From Coriobacteriaceae bacterium AM100-PB1-1D-6A (GTDB lineage: Bacteria > Actinomycetota > Coriobacteriia > Coriobacteriales > Coriobacteriaceae), in NCBI GenBank assembly GCA_027660625.1, contig JAQDNC010000001.1, forward strand, positions 124,001 to 188,000: DNA of 64,000 bases. The letters are read 5' to 3'. Of this stretch, positions 41,314 through 50,234 are shown one piece after another. The translations under genes and the position numbers were made by a program. The stretch's first letter is position 1. Each line of letters opens with the position of its first letter. Under the pieces are notes generated by a model that had not been told where the DNA came from, did no database searches, and was given only the letters and a program-made list of their open reading frames with translations.

Positions 41314-42060
41314 ATGCTAGCGGAAGATAGGCTCAACGCGATCGTGTCGATGGTTCAGCAGACCGGCTCGGTTACCGTGCCGGAGCTTGCCGAAGCCCTG
41401 GGCGTGACGGCGTCTACCATTCGGCGCGACCTGCAGACGCTCGACCGAGCACACCGTATCGCCAAGGTGCACGGAGGCGCGACAAGTCTGGAGCGCGCGC
41501 ACGTGACGCGCGACCTAACGCTTAATGAGCGCAGCGACCTCCATAACGACGACAAGGAGCGTATCTGCGCCCGTGCGGCGGCACTTGTGGAGCCCGAGAG
41601 CTTTGTATACATCGACTCGGGTTCGACGACGCTCAGGCTCATCGAGCATCTTCCACACCTTGAAGATGTCACCTATGTGACCGATTCCGTGCTCCATGCT
41701 CAACGCCTTGCTTTGCGCGGCATGCGTACCGTGGTGCTGGGTGGCGAGCTCAAACCCGAGACCGAGGCGCTCGTTGGCCCCGATGCCTTGGCAACCTTAG
41801 ACCGCTACAACTTCAACTGTGGCTTTTGGGGCTCTAACGGCATTGCCGCCGAGCAGGGCTTCACGGCGCCCGATATCGAGGAGGCGCAAGTAAAGCGTAT
41901 CTCGATGCGCCATACGGCCAAGCGCTTCGTAATCTCGGACGCCAGTAAATTTGGCATGGTGGCGCCCGTCAAGTTCGCGGACTTCCGTGACGCAACGATT
42001 GTTACCGCAGGCGATGTCCCTGCCAAGTACCGGGCAATGGACAACGTCATCACGGTCTAA
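41314..42060 (+). CDS. DeoR-family transcriptional regulator
   Basis: The 248-residue protein has the N-terminal DeoR winged HTH, TVPELAEALGVTASTIRRDL near residues 20-39, followed by KVHGGA. The C-terminal domain has YIDSGSTTLRLIEHLP near 92, typical of the sugar-phosphate-binding DeoR sensor. It probably regulates the operon with the upstream oxidoreductase. GAGGAGGAG lies before the ATG. Confidence 0.88.
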   Translation: MLAEDRLNAIVSMVQQTGSVTVPELAEALGVTASTIRRDLQTLDRAHRIAKVHGGATSLERAHVTRDLTLNERSDLHNDDKERICARAAALVEPESFVYIDSGSTTLRLIEHLPHLEDVTYVTDSVLHAQRLALRGMRTVVLGGELKPETEALVGPDALATLDRYNFNCGFWGSNGIAAEQGFTAPDIEEAQVKRISMRHTAKRFVISDASKFGMVAPVKFADFRDATIVTAGDVPAKYRAMDNVITV

Positions 42061-42082
42061 CAGCAAGGGACGGGCTAAGGCC

Positions 42083-42122
42083 AAAACCACCGCGAAGGGG
42101 CAGGAACCTTTGTGGTGGTTTT
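42083..42122 (+). terminator. Intrinsic terminator after the DeoR gene
   Basis: AAAACCACC pairs with GGTGGTTTT across a loop of about 22 bases. Confidence 0.75.
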
Positions 42123-42137
42123 GACGTTTGTCCAGAT

Positions 42138-42178
42138 AAAACCTGCCAAAATAAACCTGTCCCTTTTTGGCAGGTTTT
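42138..42178. terminator. R2 repeat copy 3 as a bidirectional terminator
   Basis: AAAACCTGCCAAAA (42138-42151) pairs perfectly with its complement at 42165-42178. The loop contains TAAACCTGTCCC, shared with the R2 copies at 14467 and 16411. It lies between convergent genes, and its right arm overlaps the stop codon of the pseudouridine synthase. Confidence 0.75.
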
Positions 42179-42836
42179 AGGGCTCCCAGGGGCAGGGGGC
42201 TTCGATGTGGATGTGCTCGCCGGTTACGGGATGCGTAAAGGACACGCTGTGGGCGTGGAGCATCAGGCCGCAGGGACGCGGCGTGCCGTAGAGCTCATCG
42301 CCAACCAGGGGATGACGCTCGCTCGCCAGATGCACACGGATTTGGTGCTTGCGGCCGGTGAGCAGCTCCACATCGATATATGAGCGCGTGGGCAGGCCAC
42401 GACGGCTCTTAAGACGCTTGAGTACCTTCACGCGCGTCTGCGACGGCTTGCCGCTGGCGCCGACGCGCATCTTTCGGCTGTCGTGACGGTCGCGGGCGAT
42501 GGGCTTGTCGATGAGCTTTTCGTTCCAGTCGATCTTGCCCTCGGCGAGCGCCAGGTAGTGCTTTTCGAAAGCGTGGTCGATGACCATCTGGTCAAAGGCG
42601 GGCTGCGTCTGCTTGTCGAGCGAGAACAACACCACGCCGGTGGTGTCGCGGTCCAGGCGGTTGAGCGGCTGCATGTCGGTCGCGGCAAAGCCGTCACCCA
42701 TCGCCAGCAGCAGGTCGCTGGCGTAGTCGGTAAGCGTGCGCTCGCCGGTGCCGTCGCCGTGGACGATCATGCCGGCGGGCTTGTCGATGGCCATGAGCCA
42801 GGCGTCGCAGTAGAGGACTTGAAGTTCTTCGTTCAC
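42177..42836 (-). CDS. RluA-family pseudouridine synthase
   Basis: The 219-residue protein has the catalytic domain only. The motif LNRLDRDTTGVVLF near residue 62 contains the catalytic Asp, with Asn in place of the usual His before RLD. RKHQIRVHLASERHPLVGDELYG near 165 is the second RluA signature. There is no N-terminal S4 domain. It should modify uridines in rRNA or tRNA; the target is not determinable. It is transcribed away from the U32 peptidase gene, with only about 15 bases between them on the minus strand, so they probably form one operon. Confidence 0.87.
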   Translation of the reverse strand: MNEELQVLYCDAWLMAIDKPAGMIVHGDGTGERTLTDYASDLLLAMGDGFAATDMQPLNRLDRDTTGVVLFSLDKQTQPAFDQMVIDHAFEKHYLALAEGKIDWNEKLIDKPIARDRHDSRKMRVGASGKPSQTRVKVLKRLKSRRGLPTRSYIDVELLTGRKHQIRVHLASERHPLVGDELYGTPRPCGLMLHAHSVSFTHPVTGEHIHIEAPCPWEP

Positions 42837-42851
42837 GTGTAAGCCTTTCGG

Positions 42852-45344
42852 TTAGCTAATTCCCACAAACATGCAGCCCGAGGTCGCCCCGCGTAGGCGG
42901 GCGGCGGGCTTGCGGCCGGTCTGCGCTGCTTCGACGGCACGACGGACGCGGGCGACGGCACGGCCCACCTCATCCGTCTCGAGCAGCGTTCCGTCCACCA
43001 TGAGACGACGCACGCCGGCATCGAGCAGCTGAGGAACCTGCGGCGTGAGGTCGATGGGGTAGGCATCGTACAGGCGAGAGCGGCCGTGGATGTCGGTGCG
43101 GACGGGCATGACCTTGCCGTCGATATTCTTGAGCGAGAGCTTGCGGGCACGCAGGCGGCAGTGGGCACAATCGTGGATGCAGCCGTTGGCAACCTGCAGA
43201 ATGCAATGCTCGCTTGTCATGACGCGCGGGCGGCCAAAGACGGTGATGCCTAGAGCCGCGGGCGCGGCGGCGCCGAGCGAGACAATCTCGTCGAGCGTGA
43301 TCTCGGGCGAGAGCCAAAACGCACCGGCTCCGCGCTCGGCAAGCGCCTCCATGCAGGGCGTGTTGTGCACCGGCAGGCAAGAGCGAATCTCGGCCGTGGC
43401 GCCGACCTGGGCGGCCAGGGCAAGCTCAGAGATGTTGCCAATAGCGACCGTGGCACCGGCAACAACCCACGGATCGACGCGCTCGTGGTCGACGGCGCGG
43501 CAGACCTCGTCGAGTACGGGCACGATACCCTGCTCAAGTGTATCGGTGGGGGAGAATCCGACAGCCTCGAGTGCATCAGTGGTCATATAGATGCGCGTGG
43601 CGCCCTCGGCGCGAGCTGCCTCGGCAGCCTCGAGCGTGGTGACGGCGGCGCAGATCTGCGGCTCGTCGCGGTGGTGCTCGGGTATGGGACGCGTACATTT
43701 ATCGAGCACCGGCAGCTCGAGCGTTTTCGCGCGCTCCTCGTATGGTGCCAGAATGGCCTCTTCCAGCGCCTTGCAGGCGGCGGCGCGCACCTTGTGCACG
43801 GCGGAGAAGCCCATACCGCAGCCGGCGTCGAGCGAAACGTCAAAGCTCGCTGCCTCAAAGGGCGAGGAGCCCATGCGGCCCACATGTTCAACCAGGTCTG
43901 CCGCCTCGACGGCGCGGGTCTTGGCGGCCTCGACGGAAAAGCCCGTGGCGGTGGCGGTGAGCGCGGGGTTGTCACGGCAGGTGAGTGTGACAGTAAACGG
44001 CTCACCCAGGCGCGCCACGACGGACACATCGACAGCTCGGCGGCGCAGCACATCGCGCTTGAGCGCGGCGCCGGCGGCGTCGATGGCACGCTGACTGCGA
44101 ATCACGCGGACGTGGCAGCCCTCGGGCATGCTGCGGGGCACGCGACATTCGATGATGTCGCCCGCGGCGGCATCATCGGCGGCAATGGTGGTCAGGAACT
44201 GGTCAAACTCGTTATCGTGGCGAAGCTCCAGCAGGTCGCCCTTGCCCACGGGCTCAAACAGCTCAATGCGGGCGATGGCGGCGCGGCGACGGCGGTCTTC
44301 GGGCTTGAGGCCGCGCACATCGCGGTTGGCCGGGCGGCTGCCCAGCACCGTGCCCACGATCTGGCCGCGGTTGTTGGAACGCTCATAGCTCATCATCTCA
44401 TCGCCCGAGGTGCCGTCCTGATAGGCGTGCGTAAAGTCGCGGTTGAAGCAGCGCTTGAGCTGGCGCTGGCGAGCGGCGTCCTCGTCCTTATCTACGGTGA
44501 CCTCGGCCAGCATGTCATCGATTTGATGACGATACACATCGACGATGGAGTACACGTAATCGGGCGCCTTCATGCGGCCCTCGAGTTTGAGCGATGCGGC
44601 GCCGGCGTCATACAGACGGCGAACAAGCTGTGAGGTGTTGGTGTCGCGCGGGCATAGCGCACGCTCGCGGCCAGCGGGGGAGAGCGCGCGGCCGTTCTCG
44701 TCGATCAGCTCGTAGGGCAAGCGGCAGGGCTGGGCGCACATGCCACGGTTGGCCGATCGTCCCGCCATGGCAAAGCTCGAAAGCAGACACAGGCCCGAAT
44801 AGCAAAAGCAGATGGCGCCATGGCTAAAGACCTCAAGGTCCACATCGGGCGCGGCATCGTGAATGGCGGCAATCTCGTCGATGGAAAGCTCGCGCGAGAG
44901 GGTCACGCGGTCGGCGCCCTGCTCGCGGCACCAAAGGGTTCCGCGGTCGTCGTGGATGTTCGTCTGAGTCGAGATATGCGTCTCGATGCTGGGCATCGTG
45001 CGTTTGACCTCAAAGAACAGGCCCCAGTCCTGGATGATGAAGGCGTCGGCGCCCAGCGTGGAGCAGCGATGGATGAGCTGCAGCGCATCGCTCATCTCGG
45101 ACTGCTTGATGACGATGTTGACCGTGACGTAGACGCGCGAGCCGGCCAGATGCGCGGCGCGGCAGGCCTGCTCAAAGGCCTCGTCGGTAAAGTTGGTGGC
45201 CTTGCGGCGGGCGTTGAAGCTGCCCATGCCGCAGTAGATGGCGTCTGCCCCGGCGGCGAGTGCGGCGGCAAAGGGCTCGGGCCCTCCGGCGGGCGCCAAA
45301 AGCTCGGGTCTGCGGTTGGTGGTTCGACTGGCGGTTGCGGTCAT
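42852..45344 (-). CDS. U32 family peptidase, RlhA-like, with C-terminal DUF3656-like region
   Basis: The 830-residue protein starts with PELLAPAGGPEPFAAALAAGADAIYCG, and FSHGAICFCYSGLCLLSSFAMAGRSANRGMCAQPCR near residues 178-213 holds the conserved Cys cluster of the U32 family. A second segment, near 690-740, has another Cys-rich site (CILQVANGCIHDCAHCRLR). Members of this large form include RlhA, which hydroxylates a cytidine of 23S rRNA; that role is inferred and fits the neighbouring pseudouridine synthase. It may bind an Fe-S cluster through the Cys. The start has AAAGGCAGG upstream. Confidence 0.85.
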   Translation of the reverse strand: MTATASRTTNRRPELLAPAGGPEPFAAALAAGADAIYCGMGSFNARRKATNFTDEAFEQACRAAHLAGSRVYVTVNIVIKQSEMSDALQLIHRCSTLGADAFIIQDWGLFFEVKRTMPSIETHISTQTNIHDDRGTLWCREQGADRVTLSRELSIDEIAAIHDAAPDVDLEVFSHGAICFCYSGLCLLSSFAMAGRSANRGMCAQPCRLPYELIDENGRALSPAGRERALCPRDTNTSQLVRRLYDAGAASLKLEGRMKAPDYVYSIVDVYRHQIDDMLAEVTVDKDEDAARQRQLKRCFNRDFTHAYQDGTSGDEMMSYERSNNRGQIVGTVLGSRPANRDVRGLKPEDRRRRAAIARIELFEPVGKGDLLELRHDNEFDQFLTTIAADDAAAGDIIECRVPRSMPEGCHVRVIRSQRAIDAAGAALKRDVLRRRAVDVSVVARLGEPFTVTLTCRDNPALTATATGFSVEAAKTRAVEAADLVEHVGRMGSSPFEAASFDVSLDAGCGMGFSAVHKVRAAACKALEEAILAPYEERAKTLELPVLDKCTRPIPEHHRDEPQICAAVTTLEAAEAARAEGATRIYMTTDALEAVGFSPTDTLEQGIVPVLDEVCRAVDHERVDPWVVAGATVAIGNISELALAAQVGATAEIRSCLPVHNTPCMEALAERGAGAFWLSPEITLDEIVSLGAAAPAALGITVFGRPRVMTSEHCILQVANGCIHDCAHCRLRARKLSLKNIDGKVMPVRTDIHGRSRLYDAYPIDLTPQVPQLLDAGVRRLMVDGTLLETDEVGRAVARVRRAVEAAQTGRKPAARLRGATSGCMFVGIS

Positions 45345-45526
45345 ATCCTGCCTTTCAAAATGCTCAGATAATCAAAAGTATAGTGGTGCCGTCGCGGCAG
45401 GCGATGCCCGTGCTCTAAGCGGGATAAAGTCTTCAGCAGCTTGGACTGGCTGCTTCACATGAGAACCGTTCAGCGGTCCGGGGAAACCGTTGGGCGATAA
45501 AATATTCTCGCAACGTGATAATAATC

Positions 45527-45555
45527 TTGCATCGCGCGGACACCTTGAGTACTAT
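45527..45555 (+). promoter_or_regulatory. Promoter of ridA
   Basis: TTGCAT (45527-45532) and TACTAT (45550-45555) are 17 bases apart and about 88 bases before the start. Confidence 0.55.
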
Positions 45556-45642
45556 CCCAATCAAGCGCGGTGTTCAGACCGAACTGTGCCTCCCGGTGTG
45601 AACGCCGCGCTCCCGTTCCCTTTTACTTGTAAGGAGAAAAAC

Positions 45643-46020
45643 ATGAGCAAGACCGTCGTGTCTTCCGATAACGCACCCGCAGCCATCGGCCCGTATTCCC
45701 CTGGTATCCAGACCGGCAACATGGTGTTCCTGTCCGGCCAGCTGGGCATCGATCCCGCAACTGGCAAGATGCCCGAGGGCGTCGAGGCCCAGGCCAAGCA
45801 GTCCCTTGCTAACGTCGAGGCCCTGCTGACCGCTGCCGGCGCCACCTTTGCCGATGTCGTCAAGACCACAGTCTACCTGGCTGACATTGCCGACTTCGCC
45901 GCCGTGAACGAGATCTACGCCTCCAAGTTCGAGGCCCCGTTCCCCGCGCGCAGCGCTTTCCAGGTTGCCTCTCTTCCGGCTGGCGGTCTGGTCGAGATCG
46001 AGGTCGTCGCCGCTCTCTAA
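45643..46020 (+). CDS. ridA: RidA family enamine/imine deaminase
   Basis: The 125-residue protein is a YjgF/YER057c/UK114 (RidA) member, which forms trimers and hydrolyses reactive 2-aminoacrylate-type imines. AIGPYSPGIQTGNMVFLSGQLG near the N-terminus and PARSAFQVASLPAGGLVEIEVVA, with the catalytic Arg of PARSA, are intact. ATG 45643 has AAGGAG. In this context it may remove reactive enamines made by the nearby catabolic enzymes, or protect PLP enzymes. Confidence 0.92.
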   Translation: MSKTVVSSDNAPAAIGPYSPGIQTGNMVFLSGQLGIDPATGKMPEGVEAQAKQSLANVEALLTAAGATFADVVKTTVYLADIADFAAVNEIYASKFEAPFPARSAFQVASLPAGGLVEIEVVAAL

Positions 46021-46050
46021 GGCGTTGACCACAACTAAACATGACATGCA

Positions 46051-46088
46051 AAAAGACCCTGCAGCGCGTGCGAGCTGCAGGGTCTTTT
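46051..46088. terminator. Bidirectional terminator between ridA and the YheO-like gene
   Basis: AAAAGACCCTGCAGC pairs perfectly with its complement (15 bp), with A-runs and T-runs at both ends. Confidence 0.88.
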
Positions 46089-46132
46089 GTCAGGTGACGA
46101 ATCGCTTGTGGAGCCGCGCTCCATTTTGCTCG

Positions 46133-46789
46133 TTAGCCCTCCTTGCGGACTTTTTGCAGGTAGCGGTACACGCTGGGCTCCGAGATGCCCAACGCGGTGG
46201 CAGCGCAGGCCACGGCGCCCTTGAGCATGAACACCCCGTTGCCGTTGAGGTGGCGAATGACGTCCACGCGGTCGTTCTGACCAAGCGACGCTACATCCAG
46301 CCCGCGCGCGCTCAGCAACTCGGCAATGCTGCGGTCGATGAGCTCCTGGGTGGACTCCGAAAGGCTTTCGACCTCGATAGGGGCGGGCTCCGTGCGCGTC
46401 GGCGCTGCGTCGAAGCACGCCATGAGCTGCTGCGCCATGGCGTTGATGGAGCGTACGGTCGAGAGGTCGGTGTTGACGCAGAGCATACCGACGATCTCGT
46501 CATCCTCGCGGATAAAGAACGTCGCGGACTCCAACGTCTTGCCGCCGGCACCGCGCCCCTCGTAGCCCGTAATAAACGGCAGGTCGCGATACTTGGGGTC
46601 GTGCATGATCTTGAGCGCCAGATCGGTGGCGGGACCGCCGATCTTACGGCCGCTCACGATGCCGTTGCGAATATCGACGATGGCGTGGTCGGGATCCGAG
46701 AAATCGTGCAGCACGATTTCGCTGTTCTTACCGAGTATCTGCTCCAGGAAATCGACCATCGGCAAAAAGCGACGTACGGTCTCGTTCAC
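46133..46789 (-). CDS. YheO/DauR-like PAS-HTH transcriptional regulator
   Basis: The roughly 218-residue protein has an N-terminal PAS-like YheO domain (FLEQILGKNSEIVLHDFSD near residues 14-32, and ATFFIREDDEIVGMLCVN near 88-105) and a C-terminal HTH ending CAATALGISEPSVYRYLQKVR. DauR-type members regulate amino acid and nitrogen-compound catabolism. GTG 46789 is best placed after AAAGGAG; TTG 46795 is possible. It is divergent from the permease gene and faces ridA, so it is a good candidate regulator of the whole cluster. Confidence 0.85.
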   Translation of the reverse strand: MNETVRRFLPMVDFLEQILGKNSEIVLHDFSDPDHAIVDIRNGIVSGRKIGGPATDLALKIMHDPKYRDLPFITGYEGRGAGGKTLESATFFIREDDEIVGMLCVNTDLSTVRSINAMAQQLMACFDAAPTRTEPAPIEVESLSESTQELIDRSIAELLSARGLDVASLGQNDRVDVIRHLNGNGVFMLKGAVACAATALGISEPSVYRYLQKVRKEG

Positions 46790-47024
46790 GGGCAACTCCT
46801 TTGGGTGAAAGCGGAAGTTTCATAACAATTTTTTCTCATGGTAACACGCTGCTCATCATCTCGTATATCCGCAGGTACATGACGTAATGCAGACGAACGG
46901 TATGATTTTGGCGGTAAACGGTTGACCAAAAGAAAAGTTAGATGCTATTTTGACCAGACACTTTCCTGACCTGCGGAAATGCATTATCTCAGCTGAAGAA
47001 TAGTCTGATAACAAAAAATTATTA

Positions 47025-47053
47025 TTGAGAATGAGAATCATCTTTAATACGAT
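47025..47053 (+). promoter_or_regulatory. Promoter of the NCS2 permease gene with Fur-like box
   Basis: TTGAGA (47025-47030) and TACGAT (47048-47053) are 17 bases apart. TGAGAATGAGAATCATC (47026-47042) between them resembles a 7-1-7 Fur box (about 12 of 14 positions). The 46826-47140 gap has no other gene. Confidence 0.4.
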
Positions 47054-47140
47054 ATGCAACGAAGGCACAACCTCAACCCCGCACTGCGTCACAATAGAGC
47101 GTTAGATGCGAAAACAACTATTTCGAGGATTGGTGGTCAA

Positions 47141-48535
47141 ATGACCCAGGAGACGGTTACGAACGGCACTGAAGCCCTGTTCACTCGTGAAGGCATGCCT
47201 CCCGTTAAGGAAATGATCCCGTGTGCCCTTCAGCACGTACTGGCATCGTTTGCCGGCATCATCACCCCGGCTGTCATCATGGCCGGCGTCTACGGCTTTA
47301 ATAGCCAGCAGAGCACCGACATCATCCAGGTCGCGCTCATTCTTTCGGCGATCGACACGGCCCTTCAGGCCTTTGCCCCCTTCCGTCGCATCGGCGGCGG
47401 CCTGCCCATCGTCATGGGCGTTTCGTTCGCGTTCCTCCCGGCCCTGCAGGCCATGGGCGCCTCGGGCTTTAGCTTTGGCGCGCTGTTGGGCGGCGAGATT
47501 GTCGGCGGTGCCGTCGCGGTCCTCTTTGGTCTGGCCTACAGCAAGATTAAGTGGCTGTTCCCACCCGTCGTGACCGGTACGGTCATCTTCTCCATCGGCG
47601 TTTCGCTGTATCCCACGGCCGTCAAGTATATGGCCGGCGGTATGGGTACGCCACTGTGGGGCACCCCGCAGGCCTGGTGCGTCGCTCTTATCACCTTCGC
47701 CGTGGTCTTTGCGCTCGCCAACTTTGGCAAGGGCACGCTCAAGCTGGGATCCGTGTTCTTTGGCATGATCGTTGGCATGATCGTCTCCATCCCCTTTGGC
47801 ATGATCGACTTCTCAAGCGTCGCCACCGCTCAGGTCTTCGCCCTTCCCAAGCTCATGCCCTATGCGCTCGAGTTTGATCCCGAGGTCTGCATTACCCTCG
47901 CCGTCGTGTTCCCCATGGTTGCCATCCAGGTTATCGGCGACGTCTCCGCCGCCTGCCTGGGCTCCATCGACCGTATGCCCACCGAGCGCGAGCTCTCCGG
48001 CGCTATCGTGTCCCAGGGCCTCACCTCTATGGTCGGCGGCCTGCTGGGCGGTCTTCCCACCAGCGCCCTTGGCCAGAACGTGGGCATCATCTGCTCCAAC
48101 AAGGTCGTCAACAAGTGGGTCTTTGTGATCATCGCGGCCGTCTTTGCCATCGCCGGTCTGTTCCCGCAGCTCTCTGCCGTCCTTTCCGCTATCCCGCAGC
48201 CCGTCATCGGCGGCGCGACCGTCGGCGTCTTTGGCACCATTACCATGAACGGCGTGCGCATGTTCACCCGCGAGGGCCTCACGCAGCGCACTACCACCAT
48301 CGTCGGTACCTCCGTCGTCTTTGGCCTGGGTATCTGGATGGCCAGCGGTTGCCTTGCCGGCGAGGGTATGCCCGCCTGGGTGTCCACCGTCATCGGCTCC
48401 AATGCCGTAACCCCCACCGCCATCATGGCCATCGTCCTTAACCTGATTCTTCCGCAGACGCCGGTCGTGGCTCAGCACATCGATGCTGCCAAGGACGCTG
48501 CCGTGGATCTGGTCTTGCCCGAGAGCAAGAAGTAA
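47141..48535 (+). CDS. NCS2 family nucleobase (xanthine/uracil) permease
   Basis: The 464-residue protein has 12-14 membrane segments and the NCS2 fold pattern: GGGLPIVMGVSFAFLPAL near residue 86, FPMVAIQVIGDVSAACLGSIDR near 255 with the substrate-contacting acidic region, and GLTSMVGGLLGGLPTSALGQNVG near 290. The family imports xanthine, uric acid or uracil with protons. The next genes (ssnA, ygfK, molybdenum hydroxylase) favour a purine. ATG 47141 is chosen over an in-frame upstream ATG at 47054, which precedes the likely start of transcription. Confidence 0.92.
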   Translation: MTQETVTNGTEALFTREGMPPVKEMIPCALQHVLASFAGIITPAVIMAGVYGFNSQQSTDIIQVALILSAIDTALQAFAPFRRIGGGLPIVMGVSFAFLPALQAMGASGFSFGALLGGEIVGGAVAVLFGLAYSKIKWLFPPVVTGTVIFSIGVSLYPTAVKYMAGGMGTPLWGTPQAWCVALITFAVVFALANFGKGTLKLGSVFFGMIVGMIVSIPFGMIDFSSVATAQVFALPKLMPYALEFDPEVCITLAVVFPMVAIQVIGDVSAACLGSIDRMPTERELSGAIVSQGLTSMVGGLLGGLPTSALGQNVGIICSNKVVNKWVFVIIAAVFAIAGLFPQLSAVLSAIPQPVIGGATVGVFGTITMNGVRMFTREGLTQRTTTIVGTSVVFGLGIWMASGCLAGEGMPAWVSTVIGSNAVTPTAIMAIVLNLILPQTPVVAQHIDAAKDAAVDLVLPESKK

Positions 48536-48551
48536 CCAATTCGGTGCTATT

Positions 48552-48583
48552 CGTCGGCGGACGCATCGCCTCGTCCGCCGACG
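48552..48583 (+). promoter_or_regulatory. Intercistronic hairpins after the permease gene
   Basis: CGTCGGCGGACG (48552-48563) pairs perfectly with its complement at 48572-48583, followed at once by a GCGGC/GCCGC hairpin. There is no T-run, so it may set message stability between the permease and ssnA. A third small hairpin (TCAGAGG/CCTCTGA) lies near the ssnA ribosome site. Confidence 0.5.
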
Positions 48584-48730
48584 TCATGCGGCGTCAAGCC
48601 GCACTTCAAAGGGTTTGTCCCTTTGGTGAAGCGTTGACGGGAGAGGGCCCGTTTCCGGTGTAGGCCGGCGCTTCGCACTCCGCCATGTCAGAGGTGTCAA
48701 ACCCCGCCTCTGATGTTGAAGGGAGCATCC

Positions 48731-50086
48731 ATGCTTCTGGTCGCTAACGGTTCCGTTTTTACCCGCAACGCTCAGACCCCGTTTATTCCAAACGGTGCGG
48801 TCGCCATTGACGGAGATACGATCGTCGAAGTGGGCCCCGAGTGCGAGCTCAAGGTCAAGTACCCGGATGCCGAGTACGTCGACGCCCAGGGCAACCTCAT
48901 CATGCCCGGACTCATCAATTGCCACACCCACATCTACTCGGGTCTGGCTCGCGGCCTTGCCATTAAGGGCTGCAACCCCACCAACTTCCTGGAGAATCTT
49001 GAGCAGCAGTGGTGGAAGATCGATGACAACCTGACGCTCGACGGCACCAAGGCCAGCGCCTATGCCACGATTCTGGACTCCATCCGCGATGGCGTCACAA
49101 CGATCTTCGATCACCACGCGAGCTTCTGCGAGATCCCAGGCAGCCTCTTTACCATTAAGGATGCAGCTCAGGAGCTGGGCATGCGTTCGTGCCTGTGCTA
49201 CGAGGTCTCCGACCGCCGCGGCCAGGAAAAATGCGACCAGGCCATTGCCGAGAACGCCGAGTTTGCCCAGTGGGCCGCCAAGGAGCGTCGCGATAACGAC
49301 AATCACATGATCGCCGCCATGTTTGGCGGTCACGCCACCTTTACGCTTTCGGACGAGACCATGGACAAGATGGCCGAGGCCAACAACGGCCTGACCGGCT
49401 TCCACATCCATGTGTGCGAGGGCATGAATGACGTGTGGGACTCCCGTCTCAACCGTGGTGGCATCAGCCCCGTCGAGCGCCTGCTGCAGCACAATCTGCT
49501 GGGTCCCGACACCATGCTCGGCCACTGCATCCACGTGACGCCCGCCGAGATGGATATCGTCAAGGAGTCCGGCACCTGGCTGGTCAACAACCCCGAATCC
49601 AATATGGGCAACGCCGTGGGCTGCGCTCCCGTGCTCGAGTTCTTCCGCCGCGGCATCCCCGTGTGCATGGGCACCGACGCCTACACCCACGATATGCTCG
49701 AGAGCCTCAAGGTCTTCCTGATCATTCAGCGCCACAACGCCGCCATGCCCAACGTGGGCTGGTGCGAGGCCATGACCATGCTGTTCGAGAACAACGCCAA
49801 GATGGCGAGCAAGTACTTCGATCGCAAGCTCGGTGTGCTCGAGGCCGGTGCTGCCGCCGACGTCATCGTTATGGACTACAAGCCCTTTACGCCGCTGAGC
49901 GAGGAGAACATCGACGGCCACATGCTCTTTGGCATGATGGGCAAAAATTGCCGCACCACCATCATCAACGGCCGCGTCCTGTACAAGGATCGCGAGTTCG
50001 TTGGCATTGATGAGGACAAGATCAACGCGTGGACCATGGCCGAGTCCAAGAAGCTCTGGAGCACGCTCAACGATCGCGCCTACTAA
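48731..50086 (+). CDS. ssnA: SsnA-type amidohydrolase
   Basis: The 451-residue protein belongs to the amidohydrolase superfamily, SsnA branch. PGLINCHTHIYSGLARG near residue 58 holds the first metal His pair, MLGHCIHVTPAEMDIV near 259 another His, LVNNPESNMGNAVG near 283, and MGTDAYTHDML near 312 the metal Asp. It probably deaminates or opens a purine-like ring; the exact reaction is not established here. ATG 48731 has AAGGGAG upstream. ssnA and ygfK neighbour each other in E. coli and in gut bacterial purine clusters. Confidence 0.9.
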   Translation: MLLVANGSVFTRNAQTPFIPNGAVAIDGDTIVEVGPECELKVKYPDAEYVDAQGNLIMPGLINCHTHIYSGLARGLAIKGCNPTNFLENLEQQWWKIDDNLTLDGTKASAYATILDSIRDGVTTIFDHHASFCEIPGSLFTIKDAAQELGMRSCLCYEVSDRRGQEKCDQAIAENAEFAQWAAKERRDNDNHMIAAMFGGHATFTLSDETMDKMAEANNGLTGFHIHVCEGMNDVWDSRLNRGGISPVERLLQHNLLGPDTMLGHCIHVTPAEMDIVKESGTWLVNNPESNMGNAVGCAPVLEFFRRGIPVCMGTDAYTHDMLESLKVFLIIQRHNAAMPNVGWCEAMTMLFENNAKMASKYFDRKLGVLEAGAAADVIVMDYKPFTPLSEENIDGHMLFGMMGKNCRTTIINGRVLYKDREFVGIDEDKINAWTMAESKKLWSTLNDRAY

Positions 50087-50098
50087 TTACAAGTAGAT

Positions 50099-50222
50099 TT
50101 GCGCGCGTCAGATGTTTCGCCGCATCCGACGCGCGTATAGGCGACCTCCGCGGGGTCGCCGGCGCTGTGCTAGCGCTACACCGTATTTGCGCCCGCCGCG
50201 CGGTCTCGCCGGGCGTTACAGA
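50099..50222 (+). promoter_or_regulatory. Run of hairpins between ssnA and ygfK
   Basis: The 148-base gap is GC-rich and folds into at least three stems. GCGCGCGTC is paired with GACGCGCG (50099-50135), GGCGACC with GGTCGCC (near 50141-50161) and ACGCCCGG-type pairing near 50190-50217. No reading frame or T-run stands out. It may stabilise or segment the message. Confidence 0.45.
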
Positions 50223-50234
50223 GAGGAGCTCACT

